A stretch of DNA of 64,000 bases, taken from assembly GCF_004784465.1 (NCBI RefSeq), contig NZ_SRRU01000011.1, positions 1-64,000 on the forward strand, written 5' to 3'. The notes under the pieces are model-generated. The model saw only the letters and a program-made list of their open reading frames with translations, had not been told where the DNA came from and made no database searches. Position 1 is the first letter of the stretch; the number at the start of each line of letters is the position of its first letter. Of this stretch, positions 15,787 to 24,697 are shown in pieces. This DNA comes from Streptomyces griseoluteus. Lineage in GTDB: Bacteria > Actinomycetota > Actinomycetes > Streptomycetales > Streptomycetaceae. Both the position numbers and the translations under genes were made by a program.

Positions 15787-16652
15787 AGGACGCCGCACCG
15801 GGCACCGCGGCGTCCGCGTGTGCACGGCTTGCTCAGGAGTTGAGCCGGCTGAGGATGCGTACCGGCCTGAGCATGGCTGCATTGGCCAAGGAAACCGCGT
15901 ACAGCAAATCCTCCTGGGAGCGCTACCTCAATGGCAAGCAACTGCCTGCGCGCCAGGCCGTCGAGGCGCTCTGCGCAAGGGCGCAGGAGCCGCCCGAGCG
16001 GCTGCTGGCCCTGTGGGAACTGGCTGATCAGGAGTGGAGCGGGCGGGCCCGGAAGGCAGCGCGCCCGGCAGCCGGAAGATCAGCAGCGCGGCCGGACAGC
16101 GACCGGCTCGGCCAGGGCGGTCCGCCCGACGGCCGTGCCGGAGGGACCAGGGACGGTGCCGCGCGCACCACGCTGCGCGTGCGGGCGGTCGTCGCTGCCG
16201 TGTGTGTGGCCGGCCTGGCGTCAGGGGTGGGGATGGTCGTGCTCTCCACCGGGGCCGGCACGTCCGCGGGGCGGGCCTCACCCCCCGCAGCACCCGGCCC
16301 TGGATGTCACGCACAGACGTGCACGGGCAAGAGCCCCCAGCTGATGGGCTGCGGCATGCCCGGGCGGGCCCACACACTGGGCCCTCAGCGCACCGCCTCC
16401 ACCGGTGCCCACTTCGAGATCAGGTACAGCGAGCAGTGCGGCGCCGCATGGGCGCGGATGTGGCGCTCACATACCGGTGACGCGGTGGAGGTGTCGGTCC
16501 CCAACAGCTCGCCGCAACGGGTCCGGGCCGCCGACAAAAACGACGACGAGGGCTACCTGTTCACCCCCATGATCCGCGCGGGCTATCTCACCGGCCTTCG
16601 CGTGTGCTTCGAACCGGCGGGCACCGGGCGCAAGGAGTGCTTCCCGCGCTGA
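15783..16652 (+). CDS. HTH-transmembrane protein with DUF2690 outer domain
   Basis: The 289-residue product starts at GTG 15783, overlapping the previous stop as GTGA, so the pair is translationally coupled. Residues 10-80 are an HTH nearly identical in motif to its neighbour (TAYSKSSWERYLNGKQLPARQAVEALC). A membrane helix follows near residues 135 to 160 (VVAAVCVAGLASGVGMVVLS). The outer part is a DUF2690 domain: CHAQTCTGKSPQLMGC, then FEIRYSEQCGAAWARMW and C-terminal Cys residues, giving six cysteines likely in disulfides. DUF2690 is found almost only in such Streptomyces membrane regulators. The two proteins share the cytoplasmic part but differ in the sensor, as expected for a co-sensing pair. 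Confidence 0.85.
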   Translation: MKDAAPGTAASACARLAQELSRLRMRTGLSMAALAKETAYSKSSWERYLNGKQLPARQAVEALCARAQEPPERLLALWELADQEWSGRARKAARPAAGRSAARPDSDRLGQGGPPDGRAGGTRDGAARTTLRVRAVVAAVCVAGLASGVGMVVLSTGAGTSAGRASPPAAPGPGCHAQTCTGKSPQLMGCGMPGRAHTLGPQRTASTGAHFEIRYSEQCGAAWARMWRSHTGDAVEVSVPNSSPQRVRAADKNDDEGYLFTPMIRAGYLTGLRVCFEPAGTGRKECFPR

Positions 16653-16756
16653 CCGACTCCGGTGGAGTCGTACGAATGATGGGCGCGGCGGGCCGCCCTT
16701 GGGGCCGGGTTCACGACCTTTCGGCGGTGGCAGCGCAACGGCAACTAAAAAAGCGG

Positions 16757-16972
16757 CAGTCCTGGAAGGTGCTGCGGGCCGTCGCGCAGGACCCGCAAGC
16801 GCGGTTGCGCGCGATCGCTGCCTTCGAGATCACCGGACGAACGATCCTGGCCGTCGTCACCGACCTAGAGCAGGCCGGTTACCTGCGCCGGCGGCGGGGC
16901 GGACGGCGCAACCAGGCATCCCGCATGCCCCGGGCCTTTCGCATTTGCGTGAGAGCGCACTCCAACTCCTAG
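16757..16972 (+). pseudogene. Remnant of a MarR/ArsR-like winged-helix regulator
   Basis: The segment WKVLRAVAQDPQARLRAIAAFEITGRTILAVVTDLEQAGYLRRRRGGRRN matches a very common streptomycete winged-helix protein whose usual form reads ARDPEVRLRDVAA..ITERA.QRIV.DLEAAGYL.R.RVGRRN. Here one residue is missing in the recognition region, the N-terminal start (normally a TFLTNHARVL stretch) is replaced by unrelated sequence, and the C-terminal PFRHP motif is scrambled to MPRAFRICV. No ribosome site or proper start remains. I read it as a decayed copy. Confidence 0.6.
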
Positions 16973-16982
16973 ATTCCGAAGC

Positions 16983-17993
16983 ATGCGATACATCAGACTC
17001 GGAAAGACCGGGCTGGCAGTCTCCGCCATCACCCTCGGCTGCATGAGCTTCGGCGAGCCGAACCGGGGCGGTGAGCCCTGGTCGCTGGACGTGGACGCCA
17101 GCCGGGACATCATCAAGCAGGCCCTTGAGGCCGGCGTCAACTTCCTCGACACGGCCAATGGGTACAGCGCCGGAAGCAGCGAGGAGATCGTCGGTCAGGC
17201 GGTCAAGGACTTCACCCGGCGTGAGGAGGTCGTTCTCTCCACCAAGGTCTGGATGCGGATGCGCCCCGGCCCGAACGGCGCCGGGCTGTCCCGTAAGGCG
17301 ATCTTCGCCGAGCTCGACGCCTCCCTGAAGCGACTGGGGACCGACTACATCGACCTGTACCAGATCCACCGCTGGGACTATGACACTCCGATCGAGGAAA
17401 CCCTCGAGGCGCTGCACGACGCGGTCAGGTCGGGGAAGGTCCGCTACATCGGCGCCTCTTCCATGTACGCCTGGCAGTTCGCCAAGGCCTTGTACCTGGC
17501 TGACCTGAACGGCTGGACCCGGTTCGTGTCGATGCAGGACCACTACAACCTCATCCACCGAGAAGCAGAGCGGGAGATGCTCCCGCTCTGCGCCGACCAG
17601 GGCATCGGCGTGATCCCGTGGAGCCCGCTGGCCCGGGGCAGGCTGACGCGGGTCCGGGACACTGCCACGGCGCGTGCCGCAACAGACCCGGGCGGCAAGA
17701 TTCTCTACCGCGACGGGGACCAGGCAGTGGCCGAGCGCGTCCACGAGATCGCGGGCAAGCGGGGTCTGTCCCCGGCCCAGGTCGCCCTGGCCTGGGTCAT
17801 GCGCAACCCGGCGGTGACCTCGCCCATCGTCGGGGTCACCAAGCCGGTCCAACTAGCCGACGCGGTCGCTGCGGTGGACGTCGAACTCGACGATGCCGAG
17901 GCCGCCTACCTGGAGGAGCCCTACCAGCCGCACGAGGCCGCCTACCTGGAGGAGTCCTTCTACAAGCGGCAGCCGATGGCGGGCTCCCGGTAA
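16983..17993 (+). CDS. Aldo/keto reductase (NADPH-dependent)
   Basis: The 336-residue product is a (beta/alpha)8 aldo/keto reductase. The catalytic tetrad is complete: Asp56 in FLDTANGYS, Tyr61, Lys88 in STKVW and His129 in YQIHRWD. The NADP-binding end ITSPIVGVTKPVQL-type motif reads VTSPIVGVTKPVQLADAVAAVDV. It resembles the broad plant K-channel beta/AKR11-13 type; the substrate is unknown. The C-terminus is odd: the 12-codon unit beginning EAAYLEEPYQPH is repeated as EAAYLEESFYKR because 36 bases at 17898-17933 are partly duplicated, and the frame then ends just where a foreign gene tail begins. The true C-terminus may therefore be modified by a rearrangement. Confidence 0.87.
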   Translation: MRYIRLGKTGLAVSAITLGCMSFGEPNRGGEPWSLDVDASRDIIKQALEAGVNFLDTANGYSAGSSEEIVGQAVKDFTRREEVVLSTKVWMRMRPGPNGAGLSRKAIFAELDASLKRLGTDYIDLYQIHRWDYDTPIEETLEALHDAVRSGKVRYIGASSMYAWQFAKALYLADLNGWTRFVSMQDHYNLIHREAEREMLPLCADQGIGVIPWSPLARGRLTRVRDTATARAATDPGGKILYRDGDQAVAERVHEIAGKRGLSPAQVALAWVMRNPAVTSPIVGVTKPVQLADAVAAVDVELDDAEAAYLEEPYQPHEAAYLEESFYKRQPMAGSR

Positions 17994-18198
17994 GGACGTC
18001 CCCTTCGACGACGACGGTCTGCGCGACGGTGAGCACCTGCGCGGCTGGATGACCGACCGCTTCCGCGAAACCCTCACCACCTCCGGCGTCCCCTGGCAGC
18101 AGCTCCACGGCGACCGCCGGACCCGCCTGACCGCGGCCCTCCAGGCGGCGGACCGCCTGCTCGCCGACGGCTGGCACCTGGCGGGCCCTCTGGGCTGA
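17990..18198 (+). pseudogene. C-terminal tail of an AAA (NadR-like) ATPase gene, orphaned
   Basis: In another frame than the aldo/keto reductase, 17990-18198 encodes about 68 residues, KDVPFDDDGLRDGEHLRGWM through RFRETLTTSGVPWQQLHGD and RLTAALQAADRLLADGWHLAGPLG. This resembles the last part of NadR-type AAA_28 ATPases (DGxRDGE...RGxPxxxLxGxxxxRLxAAxxAxDxLLA). The P-loop and the rest are absent; instead the frame runs back into the reductase gene. I read it as the leftover 3' end of a deleted gene. The family call is by eye. Confidence 0.5.
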
Positions 18199-18211
18199 CC
18201 GGTGCGCCCGC

Positions 18212-19813
18212 TCAGGATTTCGGCCAGACCGTCACGTCCACCATCAGGAAACCCACGTCGGGTGACGCGGTCGACTTGACCTGGACCACCAGGAGGGCGA
18301 TGTTGCCCGCGCGGTCCCTGGCGCAGATCTCGCTCCCCGTCGCCACGACCGCCAGGGGCAGGTGATGGCTGGTGGCATGACGGAGCTCGAACTCGCACGA
18401 GTCGTAGGTGGCGCCCGGTTCGGCGAAGCGCGGGAGGAGCACACTGCTGCGGCTCTCCAGCCAGCACTTCTGTGCGCCGCAGGTGAAGCGGATGTCGCCC
18501 TTGCGGTCTTTCCGGACGTCCTGGTCGCCGAGGTCGAGGGAGTTCGTCGCGTCCAGGTGCTGGAGGGGCTCGGCGATGGGCAGCGGTGTCGCGGGGGCGG
18601 TGGGGGAAGGACGGGACGTGGCTTCGACCGCGCCGCCCAGGGAGCCGGAGCCGCCGGCGCCCGCCGCCGTTCCCGTTCCCGTTCCCGAGGCATCGGTATC
18701 CGGCCCCTGCGAACCCCTCGCCGTGGAACCGTGCGACCCCGCCGAGCCGAGCCCCGCCCACGCCAGGCCCCCCAGCAGCGCCAGGGACATGACGGCCGCG
18801 AGGGCGCCCGCGATCAGCGCCACACGCGTCCTGCGGGACATCGGCTCGGCCGGCGGGGGCGCGTAGGGCCAGTGCACGGAGGTGGGAGGGAGCATCCGGG
18901 TCGACGGGGCGAGGGGTGCCGGAACCGTCAGCTCCGACCCCCTGATCTCCCGCCAGACGGACGACCCCGTACCGCCGTCGGGGCCCTGGGCGACGCGCTC
19001 CCCGCACCACTGGACGATGTCCGCCAAAGTGGCCCGTTCCTTCGGATCGGCGGCCAGGCAGCGGGCGAACAGGGGGCGCAACTCCTCGGGCAGCAACGAC
19101 AGATCGGGCGCGGAGTGGACGATCCGGTACAGCACGGCGGGCAGCGAGCCGTCGCCGTAGAGCGGTTCACCCAGGGCTGCGAAGGCCGCCGTCTGTCCGA
19201 GTGCGAAGACGTCCGTCGCCGGGGTGATCTCGCCGCCGGACGCCTGCTCGGGAGCCATGAACACGGGCGTGCCCATGGCGGCGTCCGTGGCGGTGAACGA
19301 GGTGGCGTCGGCGGCCAGGGAGATGCCGAAGTCGATGACGCGGGGGCCGTCGGTGGCCAGCAGCACGTTCGACGGCTTCAGGTCCCGGTGCACGATGCCG
19401 GCCCCGTGGATCGCCTGGAGCGCCTCGGCCACGCCCGCCATCAGCCGCAGCACGGCCGGGACCGGCAGCGGTCCGCGCTCGGCCACGACGTCCGCCAGGG
19501 AGGGCCCCGGAACGTACAGCGTGGCGAGCCACGGCGGTTCGGCCTCCGGACCGGCGTCGATCAACTCCGCGGTGTACGCGCCCCGGACCCGGCGGGCCGC
19601 CGCGATCTCCCGGCGGAACCGGCGCCGGAAGGCGGGGTCGTCGGCCAGCTCCGACCGTACGACCTTGATCGCGACCGGTCGCCCGCCCCGCGTGTGCGCC
19701 AGGTAGACCCGCCCCATCCCGCCCGCGCCGAGCCGCGCGGCCAGCCGGTATCCCCCCACCATGACCGGATCGTCCGCCTGAAGCGGCCGGAACGCCTCAC
19801 TGGACGTGTTCAT
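18212..19813 (-). CDS. Transmembrane Ser/Thr protein kinase (Hanks type)
   Basis: The 533-residue product starts with a complete kinase domain (residues 20-275): glycine loop RLGAGGMGRVYL, Lys50 in VAIKVV, HRDLKPSN with Asp144, DFG at 161-163, and APEQASG. A proline-rich linker leads to one membrane helix (VALIAGALAAVMSLALLGGLAWAG, near residue 330). A Ser/Gly/Thr-rich stalk is followed by an outer beta-rich domain of about 130 residues with two pairs of Cys (TCGAQKCW, SCEFEL, EICARDR). There are no PASTA repeats, so the ligand is not expected to be muropeptide by analogy. The kinase acts at the membrane and phosphorylates cytoplasmic targets; the target is unknown. The gene is monocistronic and divergent from the sugar transporter operon. 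Confidence 0.9.
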   Translation of the reverse strand: MNTSSEAFRPLQADDPVMVGGYRLAARLGAGGMGRVYLAHTRGGRPVAIKVVRSELADDPAFRRRFRREIAAARRVRGAYTAELIDAGPEAEPPWLATLYVPGPSLADVVAERGPLPVPAVLRLMAGVAEALQAIHGAGIVHRDLKPSNVLLATDGPRVIDFGISLAADATSFTATDAAMGTPVFMAPEQASGGEITPATDVFALGQTAAFAALGEPLYGDGSLPAVLYRIVHSAPDLSLLPEELRPLFARCLAADPKERATLADIVQWCGERVAQGPDGGTGSSVWREIRGSELTVPAPLAPSTRMLPPTSVHWPYAPPPAEPMSRRTRVALIAGALAAVMSLALLGGLAWAGLGSAGSHGSTARGSQGPDTDASGTGTGTAAGAGGSGSLGGAVEATSRPSPTAPATPLPIAEPLQHLDATNSLDLGDQDVRKDRKGDIRFTCGAQKCWLESRSSVLLPRFAEPGATYDSCEFELRHATSHHLPLAVVATGSEICARDRAGNIALLVVQVKSTASPDVGFLMVDVTVWPKS

Positions 19814-19945
19814 CGACTCTCCCCCTGCTTCGTCCGGCCCCGGAAACCCGTTCCAGTACAGGACAGTTGACGGGTGATCTTCTCAGAAGGCGAGACCCGC
19901 TCACTTACCCGTGCCGCATCCCTTGACGCACCCCCCGCCGGAGGA

Positions 19946-19966
19946 TTAACTCACGTCCTAAATTAA
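19946..19966. promoter_or_regulatory. AT-rich imperfect dyad upstream of sugar operon
   Basis: TTAACTCACGTCCTAAATTA at 19946-19965 begins and, with the next base, ends in TTAA and is an imperfect palindrome standing out in a GC-rich background, 60 bases before the binding-protein start. It is placed where a sugar-responsive repressor or activator would bind. No CebR-like box (GAGCGCTC core) is present here, unlike upstream of the second GH16 gene. Confidence 0.4.
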
Positions 19967-20027
19967 GCCCTGAGGAGCCGACGCGGTTTTCGGGGTTCCC
20001 CTCTCCCGGAAAGGGACCGCTGGAGTC

Positions 20028-21344
20028 ATGCGCAGCATCCGAGCCGCGGCCACAGGCGCCGTCGTCATGTCTCTCGCCCTCGCGGCAACGGCGTGCGGAG
20101 GAGGTACGGACAGCGGGGACGGAGCCGGTGGCTCGTCCAAGACGCTGACCTACTGGGCCTCCAACCAGGGCGCCAGCATCGCCGTGGACAAGCAGGTGCT
20201 CCAGCCGGAGCTGGACAAGTTCGAGAAGCAGACCGGCATCAAGGTCAAGGTCGAGGTCGTGCCGTGGTCCGACCTGCTCAACCGCATCCTCACCGCCACC
20301 ACCTCCGGCCAGGGCCCGGACGTGCTGAACATCGGCAACACCTGGAGCGCCTCCCTGCAGGCGACCGGCGCGCTGCTGCCCTGGGACGCCAAGAACTTCG
20401 CCAAGATCGGCGGACGTGACCGCTTCGTCGACCCCGCGCTCGGCTCCACCGGCGCCGAGGGCAAGGACCCCGCCGCCGTACCGCTGTACTCGATGGCGTA
20501 CGCCCTCTACTACAACAAGCAGATCTTCGCCGACGCCGGCATCGACGGGCCCCCGGCCACCTGGGACGAACTCGTCGCGGACGGCGCCAAGATCAGGGCC
20601 AAGGGCAAGTCCGTGCTCGGCGCCGAGGGGTCGAACCTCTCCGAGAACGTCCACCACGTCTTCGTCTTCGCCAAGCAGCACGACGCCGACTTCTTCTCCG
20701 CCGACGGCAAGCCCGACTTCACCAACCCCAAGGTGGTCGACGCCGTCAAGCAGTACGTCGACCTCATGGCCAAGGACAAGGCCATCCCGGCGGGCAACGC
20801 CGAGTACGCGCAGAACCAGTCCGTCAGCGACTTCGCCAAGGGCAAGCTGGCCATGCTGCTCTGGCAGTCCGCCGCCGCCAACCTCAAGTCCCAGGGCATG
20901 AAGGACGACGCCTACGGTGTCGCCCCGGTACCCGTCCAGAAGGGCACCCCCGGACCCGGCGCCCAGGTCAACTCGATGGCCGCGGGCATCAACATCGCCG
21001 TCTTCAAGGACAGCCACAACCTCGACGGCGCCACCGAGTTCGTGAAGTTCATGACCAGCGACGCCGAGCAGAAGATCCTCAACAAGGCGTACAGCTCCAT
21101 CCCGCCGGTCAAGGCCGCGCAAGCGGACCCCGCGTTCGACGGGCCGTCCACCGCCGTGCTGAAGGACACCCTCGCCAAGAGCGCCGCCGCGCTGCCGCAG
21201 GTCGCCACCGAGTCGCAGTTCGAGACCGCCGTCGGCACCGCGGTGAAGGACCTGTTCGCCGACACCGCCGCCGGGCGCGCGGTCACCACCGCCTCCGTCA
21301 AGGCCAAGCTGGAGAAGGCCCAGCAGCAGATGCCGGCGGCCTGA
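20028..21344 (+). CDS. ABC sugar-binding lipoprotein
   Basis: The 438-residue product has a lipoprotein signal peptide with lipobox LAATAC (Cys near residue 24) and the family-1 solute-binding fold: KTLTYWASNQGASIAVDKQVLQPELDKFEKQTGIKVKVEVVPWSDLLNRILTATTSGQGPDVLNIGNTW. This is the CUT1 carbohydrate class. With the two permeases and the beta-glucosidase behind it, the likely ligand is a beta-linked gluco-oligosaccharide such as laminaribiose or cellobiose. That is inference from neighbours. It is the first gene of a five-gene operon; as usual in Streptomyces no ATPase gene is present and a shared MsiK-type ATPase elsewhere is expected to energise it. Confidence 0.9.
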   Translation: MRSIRAAATGAVVMSLALAATACGGGTDSGDGAGGSSKTLTYWASNQGASIAVDKQVLQPELDKFEKQTGIKVKVEVVPWSDLLNRILTATTSGQGPDVLNIGNTWSASLQATGALLPWDAKNFAKIGGRDRFVDPALGSTGAEGKDPAAVPLYSMAYALYYNKQIFADAGIDGPPATWDELVADGAKIRAKGKSVLGAEGSNLSENVHHVFVFAKQHDADFFSADGKPDFTNPKVVDAVKQYVDLMAKDKAIPAGNAEYAQNQSVSDFAKGKLAMLLWQSAAANLKSQGMKDDAYGVAPVPVQKGTPGPGAQVNSMAAGINIAVFKDSHNLDGATEFVKFMTSDAEQKILNKAYSSIPPVKAAQADPAFDGPSTAVLKDTLAKSAAALPQVATESQFETAVGTAVKDLFADTAAGRAVTTASVKAKLEKAQQQMPAA

Positions 21345-21349
21345 CGTCC

Positions 21350-22333
21350 ATGACCTCCACCGTTCTGAAGGAACCGGTGCGCGAGGACACCCCCGGTGCG
21401 GCGCGCGGCCCGCGCCGCACCGGGCGGTCCCGCCGCACCGCGCTCCCGTACCTGCTCCTGCTGCCCGCCCTGGTCTTCGAACTCCTCGTGCATCTGGTGC
21501 CGATGGTCATCGGCACCCTGATGAGCTTCCGGTCCATCACCCGCTTCACCCTGCGCGACTGGAGCAACGCCCCCTGGACCGGCCTGCGCAACTACCGCGT
21601 GGCCGTGGACTTCGACGCCCCGGCCGGCGAGGCGCTGCTGCGCTCCTTCGCCGTCACCGTCGGCTTCACCCTGCTCTCCGTCGCCCTGTGCTGGGCGCTC
21701 GGCACCGCCGCCGCCATCTTCATGCAGGACACCTTCCGGGGCCGCGGCATCCTGCGCGCCCTGTTCCTGGTGCCGTACGCGCTGCCCGTCTACGCGGCCG
21801 TGATCACCTGGGTGTTCATGTTCCAGCACGACAACGGCCTGGTGAACCACGTCCTGCACGACCAGCTCCACCTCACCGACAAGCCGTCCTTCTGGCTCAT
21901 CGGCGACAACAGCTTCTACGCCCTGCTCACCGTCTCGGTGTGGAAGGGCTGGCCGTTCGCCTTCCTCATCGTGATGGCCGGCCTGCAGAACATCCCGCGC
22001 GAACTCTACGAAGCCGCCGCCCTGGACGGCGCCGGGATGTGGCAGCAGATCCGCCGCATCACCCTGCCGTCCCTGCGCCCGGTCAACCAGGTACTGGTCC
22101 TGGTGCTGTTCCTGTGGACGTTCAACGACTTCAACACGCCCTACGTCCTGTTCGGCCGGGCGGCGCCCGAGGCCGCCGACCTGATCTCCGTGCACATCTA
22201 CCAAACCACCTTCCTCACCTGGGACTTCGGCACCGGCTCCGCCATGTCCGTCCTGCTGCTGCTCTTCCTGCTGGCCGTGACCGGCGGATACCTGCTGTTC
22301 ACCTCGCGCGGAAGGAGGGCCGGAAATGGCTGA
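21350..22333 (+). CDS. ABC sugar permease, inner subunit 1
   Basis: The 327-residue product has six predicted membrane helices, starting with ALPYLLLLPALVFELLVHLVPMVIG. The BPD_transp_1 EAA loop, where the ATPase docks, reads YEAAALDGAGMWQQIRRITLPSLRP. It is the MalF/CebF-type subunit of CUT1 importers. The start is five bases after the stop of the binding protein and its end overlaps the next permease start by eight bases. Confidence 0.92.
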   Translation: MTSTVLKEPVREDTPGAARGPRRTGRSRRTALPYLLLLPALVFELLVHLVPMVIGTLMSFRSITRFTLRDWSNAPWTGLRNYRVAVDFDAPAGEALLRSFAVTVGFTLLSVALCWALGTAAAIFMQDTFRGRGILRALFLVPYALPVYAAVITWVFMFQHDNGLVNHVLHDQLHLTDKPSFWLIGDNSFYALLTVSVWKGWPFAFLIVMAGLQNIPRELYEAAALDGAGMWQQIRRITLPSLRPVNQVLVLVLFLWTFNDFNTPYVLFGRAAPEAADLISVHIYQTTFLTWDFGTGSAMSVLLLLFLLAVTGGYLLFTSRGRRAGNG

Positions 22334-23183
22334 CTCGTCGCCCATGGCGCCGCCCCGTACGTTCCTGTGGTCCCGCCGGATCTTCCTCACCCTGCTCACC
22401 GGCTTCGTGCTGCTGCCCGTCTACGTCATGGTCTCCAGCTCGCTCAAGCCGCTCGCCGACGTCACCGGCAAGTTCCGCTGGCTGCCGAGCGAGTTGACGA
22501 TCCGGCCGTACATCGACATCTGGTCCACCGTGCCGCTCGCCCGGTACTTCGTGAACTCGCTGATCGTCGCCGGATCGGCCACGATCTGCTCGGTCGTCAT
22601 CGCGGTCTTCGCCGCCTACGCGGTCAGCCGGTACGACTTCCGGGGCAAGCGTGTCTTCACGGTCACCGTGCTGTCCACGCAGATGTTCCCCGGCATCCTC
22701 TTCCTGCTCCCGCTGTTCCTGATCTACATCAACATCGGCAACGCCACCGGGATCGCCCTGTTCGGCTCGCGCGGCGGGCTGATCCTGACGTATCTGACCT
22801 TCTCGCTGCCGTTCTCCATCTGGATGCTGATCGGGTACTTCGACTCGGTGCCGCGCGACCTCGACGAGGCGGCGCTGGTGGACGGCTGCGGCCCGCTCGG
22901 CGCCCTGTTCCGGGTGGTCGTGCCGGCCGCGGTGCCGGGCATCGTCGCCGTCGCCGTCTACGCCTTCATGACCGCGTGGGGAGAAGTCCTCTTCGCGTCC
23001 GTGATGACCAACGACACCACCCGCACCCTCGCCGTCGGACTCCAGGGCTACTCCACCCTCTACAACGTCTACTGGAACCAGATCATGGCCGCCTCGCTCG
23101 TGGTGAGCGTCCCCGTGGTCGCCGGGTTCCTGCTGCTCCAGCGCTATCTCGTCACCGGACTGACGGCGGGCGCCGTCAAGTGA
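22326..23183 (+). CDS. ABC sugar permease, inner subunit 2
   Basis: The 285-residue product has six membrane helices and the EAA loop DEAALVDGCGPLGALFRVVVPAAVPG. It is the MalG/CebG-type partner. The start lies inside the end of the previous permease, behind GGAAGGAGGG. The C-terminus QRYLVTGLTAGAVK is the usual family ending. The order binding protein, F, G, GH1 mirrors the cellobiose cebEFG-bglC operon of other streptomycetes. Confidence 0.92.
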   Translation: MADSSPMAPPRTFLWSRRIFLTLLTGFVLLPVYVMVSSSLKPLADVTGKFRWLPSELTIRPYIDIWSTVPLARYFVNSLIVAGSATICSVVIAVFAAYAVSRYDFRGKRVFTVTVLSTQMFPGILFLLPLFLIYINIGNATGIALFGSRGGLILTYLTFSLPFSIWMLIGYFDSVPRDLDEAALVDGCGPLGALFRVVVPAAVPGIVAVAVYAFMTAWGEVLFASVMTNDTTRTLAVGLQGYSTLYNVYWNQIMAASLVVSVPVVAGFLLLQRYLVTGLTAGAVK

Positions 23184-23212
23184 CCGACTCCCCGCACCTC
23201 GAAGGGACTTCC

Positions 23213-24577
23213 ATGTCCGAGCCCATCGACCTCGCCGCCTTCCCGGACAACTTCCGCTGGGGCACGGCCACGTCGGCGTACCAGATCGAGGGCGCCGTCG
23301 CCGAGGACGGCCGCTCACCGTCGATCTGGGACACCTTCTCGCACACCCCCGGCAAGATCGACGGCGACGACAACGGCGACATCGCCTGCGACCACTACCA
23401 CCGCTGGCGCGACGACCTCGGCCTGATGCGCCAACTGGGCGTGGACATGTACCGGCTCTCCGTCGCCTGGCCGCGTGTGATGCCCGGCGGCGACGGCCCC
23501 GTCAACCCCAAGGGGCTGGCCTTCTACGACGAGTTGACCGACGCCCTGCTGGAGGCGGGCATCACCCCCTCCGTCACCCTCTACCACTGGGACCTGCCGC
23601 AGGTGCTCCAGGACCGGGGCGGCTGGCCGGAGCGGGACACCGCCGAGCACTTCGCCGCGTACGCCTCGGCCGTCGCCGAACGGCTCGGTGACCGTGTCAC
23701 CCACTGGGCCACCCTGAACGAGCCCCTCTGCTCGGCCTGGATCGGCCACCTCGAAGGCAAGATGGCCCCCGGCTGGACCGACCTCACCGCTGCCGTCCGC
23801 GCCTCCTACCACCTGCTCCTCGGCCACGGCCTCGCCACGCAGGCGATCCGCGCCACCGCGCCCGACGCGGAGATCGGCATCGTCACCAACCTCTCCACCG
23901 TGCACGCCGCCACCGACCGCCCCGAGGACGTGGCCGCCGCACACCGCCAGGACGGTCACGTCAACCGCTGGTGGCTCGACCCGGTGCACGGCCGCGGCTT
24001 CCCCGCCGACATGGTCGAGTTGTACGGCGTGGAACTGCCCCAGAAGCCGGGCGACCTGGAGACCATCGCCGCCCCGCTGGACTGGCTGGGCCTGAACTAC
24101 TACATGCCCGCCCATGTCGCCGACGACCCCCACGGGCCCGCTCCGTACACCCGTTCCGTGCGCCGGGAGGGTGTACCGCGCACCGGTATGGACTGGGAGA
24201 TCGACGCGAGCGGCCTCGAGACCCTGCTGCTGCGCCTCACCGAGGAGTACGGCGCCCGCAGGATCTACGTCACCGAGAACGGCTCGTCCTTCCCCGACCG
24301 GGTCGGCCCGGACGGCACCGTCGACGACCCCGAGCGCCGGGCCTACCTGGAGAGCCACCTGGCCGCCTGCGCCTCCGCCGTCGCCAAGGGCGCCCCGCTC
24401 GCCGGCTACTTCGCCTGGTCCCTGATGGACAACTTCGAGTGGGCGTACGGCTACGACAAGCGGTTCGGCCTCTTCCACGTCGACTACGCGACCCAGGCCC
24501 GCACGATCAAGGCCAGCGGGCGCCGGTACGCGGAGATCATCGACACCCACCGCAGGCTCGGGCGCCGCGCGGCCTGA
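23213..24577 (+). CDS. GH1 beta-glucosidase
   Basis: The 454-residue product is a complete cytoplasmic GH1 enzyme. N-terminal signature FRWGTATSAYQIEGAVAEDGRSPSIWDTF; acid/base Glu in TLNEPLC; nucleophile Glu in YVTENGSSF; sugar-binding WSLMDNFEWAYGYDKRFGLFHVD near the end. The absence of a signal peptide fits intracellular hydrolysis of imported beta-glucosides. It starts 29 bases after the permease with GAAGGGA in front. A stem-loop separates it from the GH16 gene, which suggests graded expression within the operon. Confidence 0.93.
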   Translation: MSEPIDLAAFPDNFRWGTATSAYQIEGAVAEDGRSPSIWDTFSHTPGKIDGDDNGDIACDHYHRWRDDLGLMRQLGVDMYRLSVAWPRVMPGGDGPVNPKGLAFYDELTDALLEAGITPSVTLYHWDLPQVLQDRGGWPERDTAEHFAAYASAVAERLGDRVTHWATLNEPLCSAWIGHLEGKMAPGWTDLTAAVRASYHLLLGHGLATQAIRATAPDAEIGIVTNLSTVHAATDRPEDVAAAHRQDGHVNRWWLDPVHGRGFPADMVELYGVELPQKPGDLETIAAPLDWLGLNYYMPAHVADDPHGPAPYTRSVRREGVPRTGMDWEIDASGLETLLLRLTEEYGARRIYVTENGSSFPDRVGPDGTVDDPERRAYLESHLAACASAVAKGAPLAGYFAWSLMDNFEWAYGYDKRFGLFHVDYATQARTIKASGRRYAEIIDTHRRLGRRAA

Positions 24578-24586
24578 GCCCCCCCC

Positions 24587-24617
24587 GGGGCGGGCGCGCT
24601 CACCCCGTGCCCGCCCC
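24587..24617 (+). terminator. Intercistronic stem-loop between GH1 and GH16 genes
   Basis: GGGGCGGGC (24587-24595) pairs with GCCCGCCCC (24609-24617). No T run follows. It may be a weak terminator or an mRNA-processing/stabilising hairpin, since the next gene continues on the same strand 80 bases on. Confidence 0.5.
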
Positions 24618-24697
24618 CCGCCTTCCATGTGACACGCACCAGGCACCGCACTGTCCAGGCCCCCGCACCGCCGACAGATCCTTCCGAGGAGAGCCGC

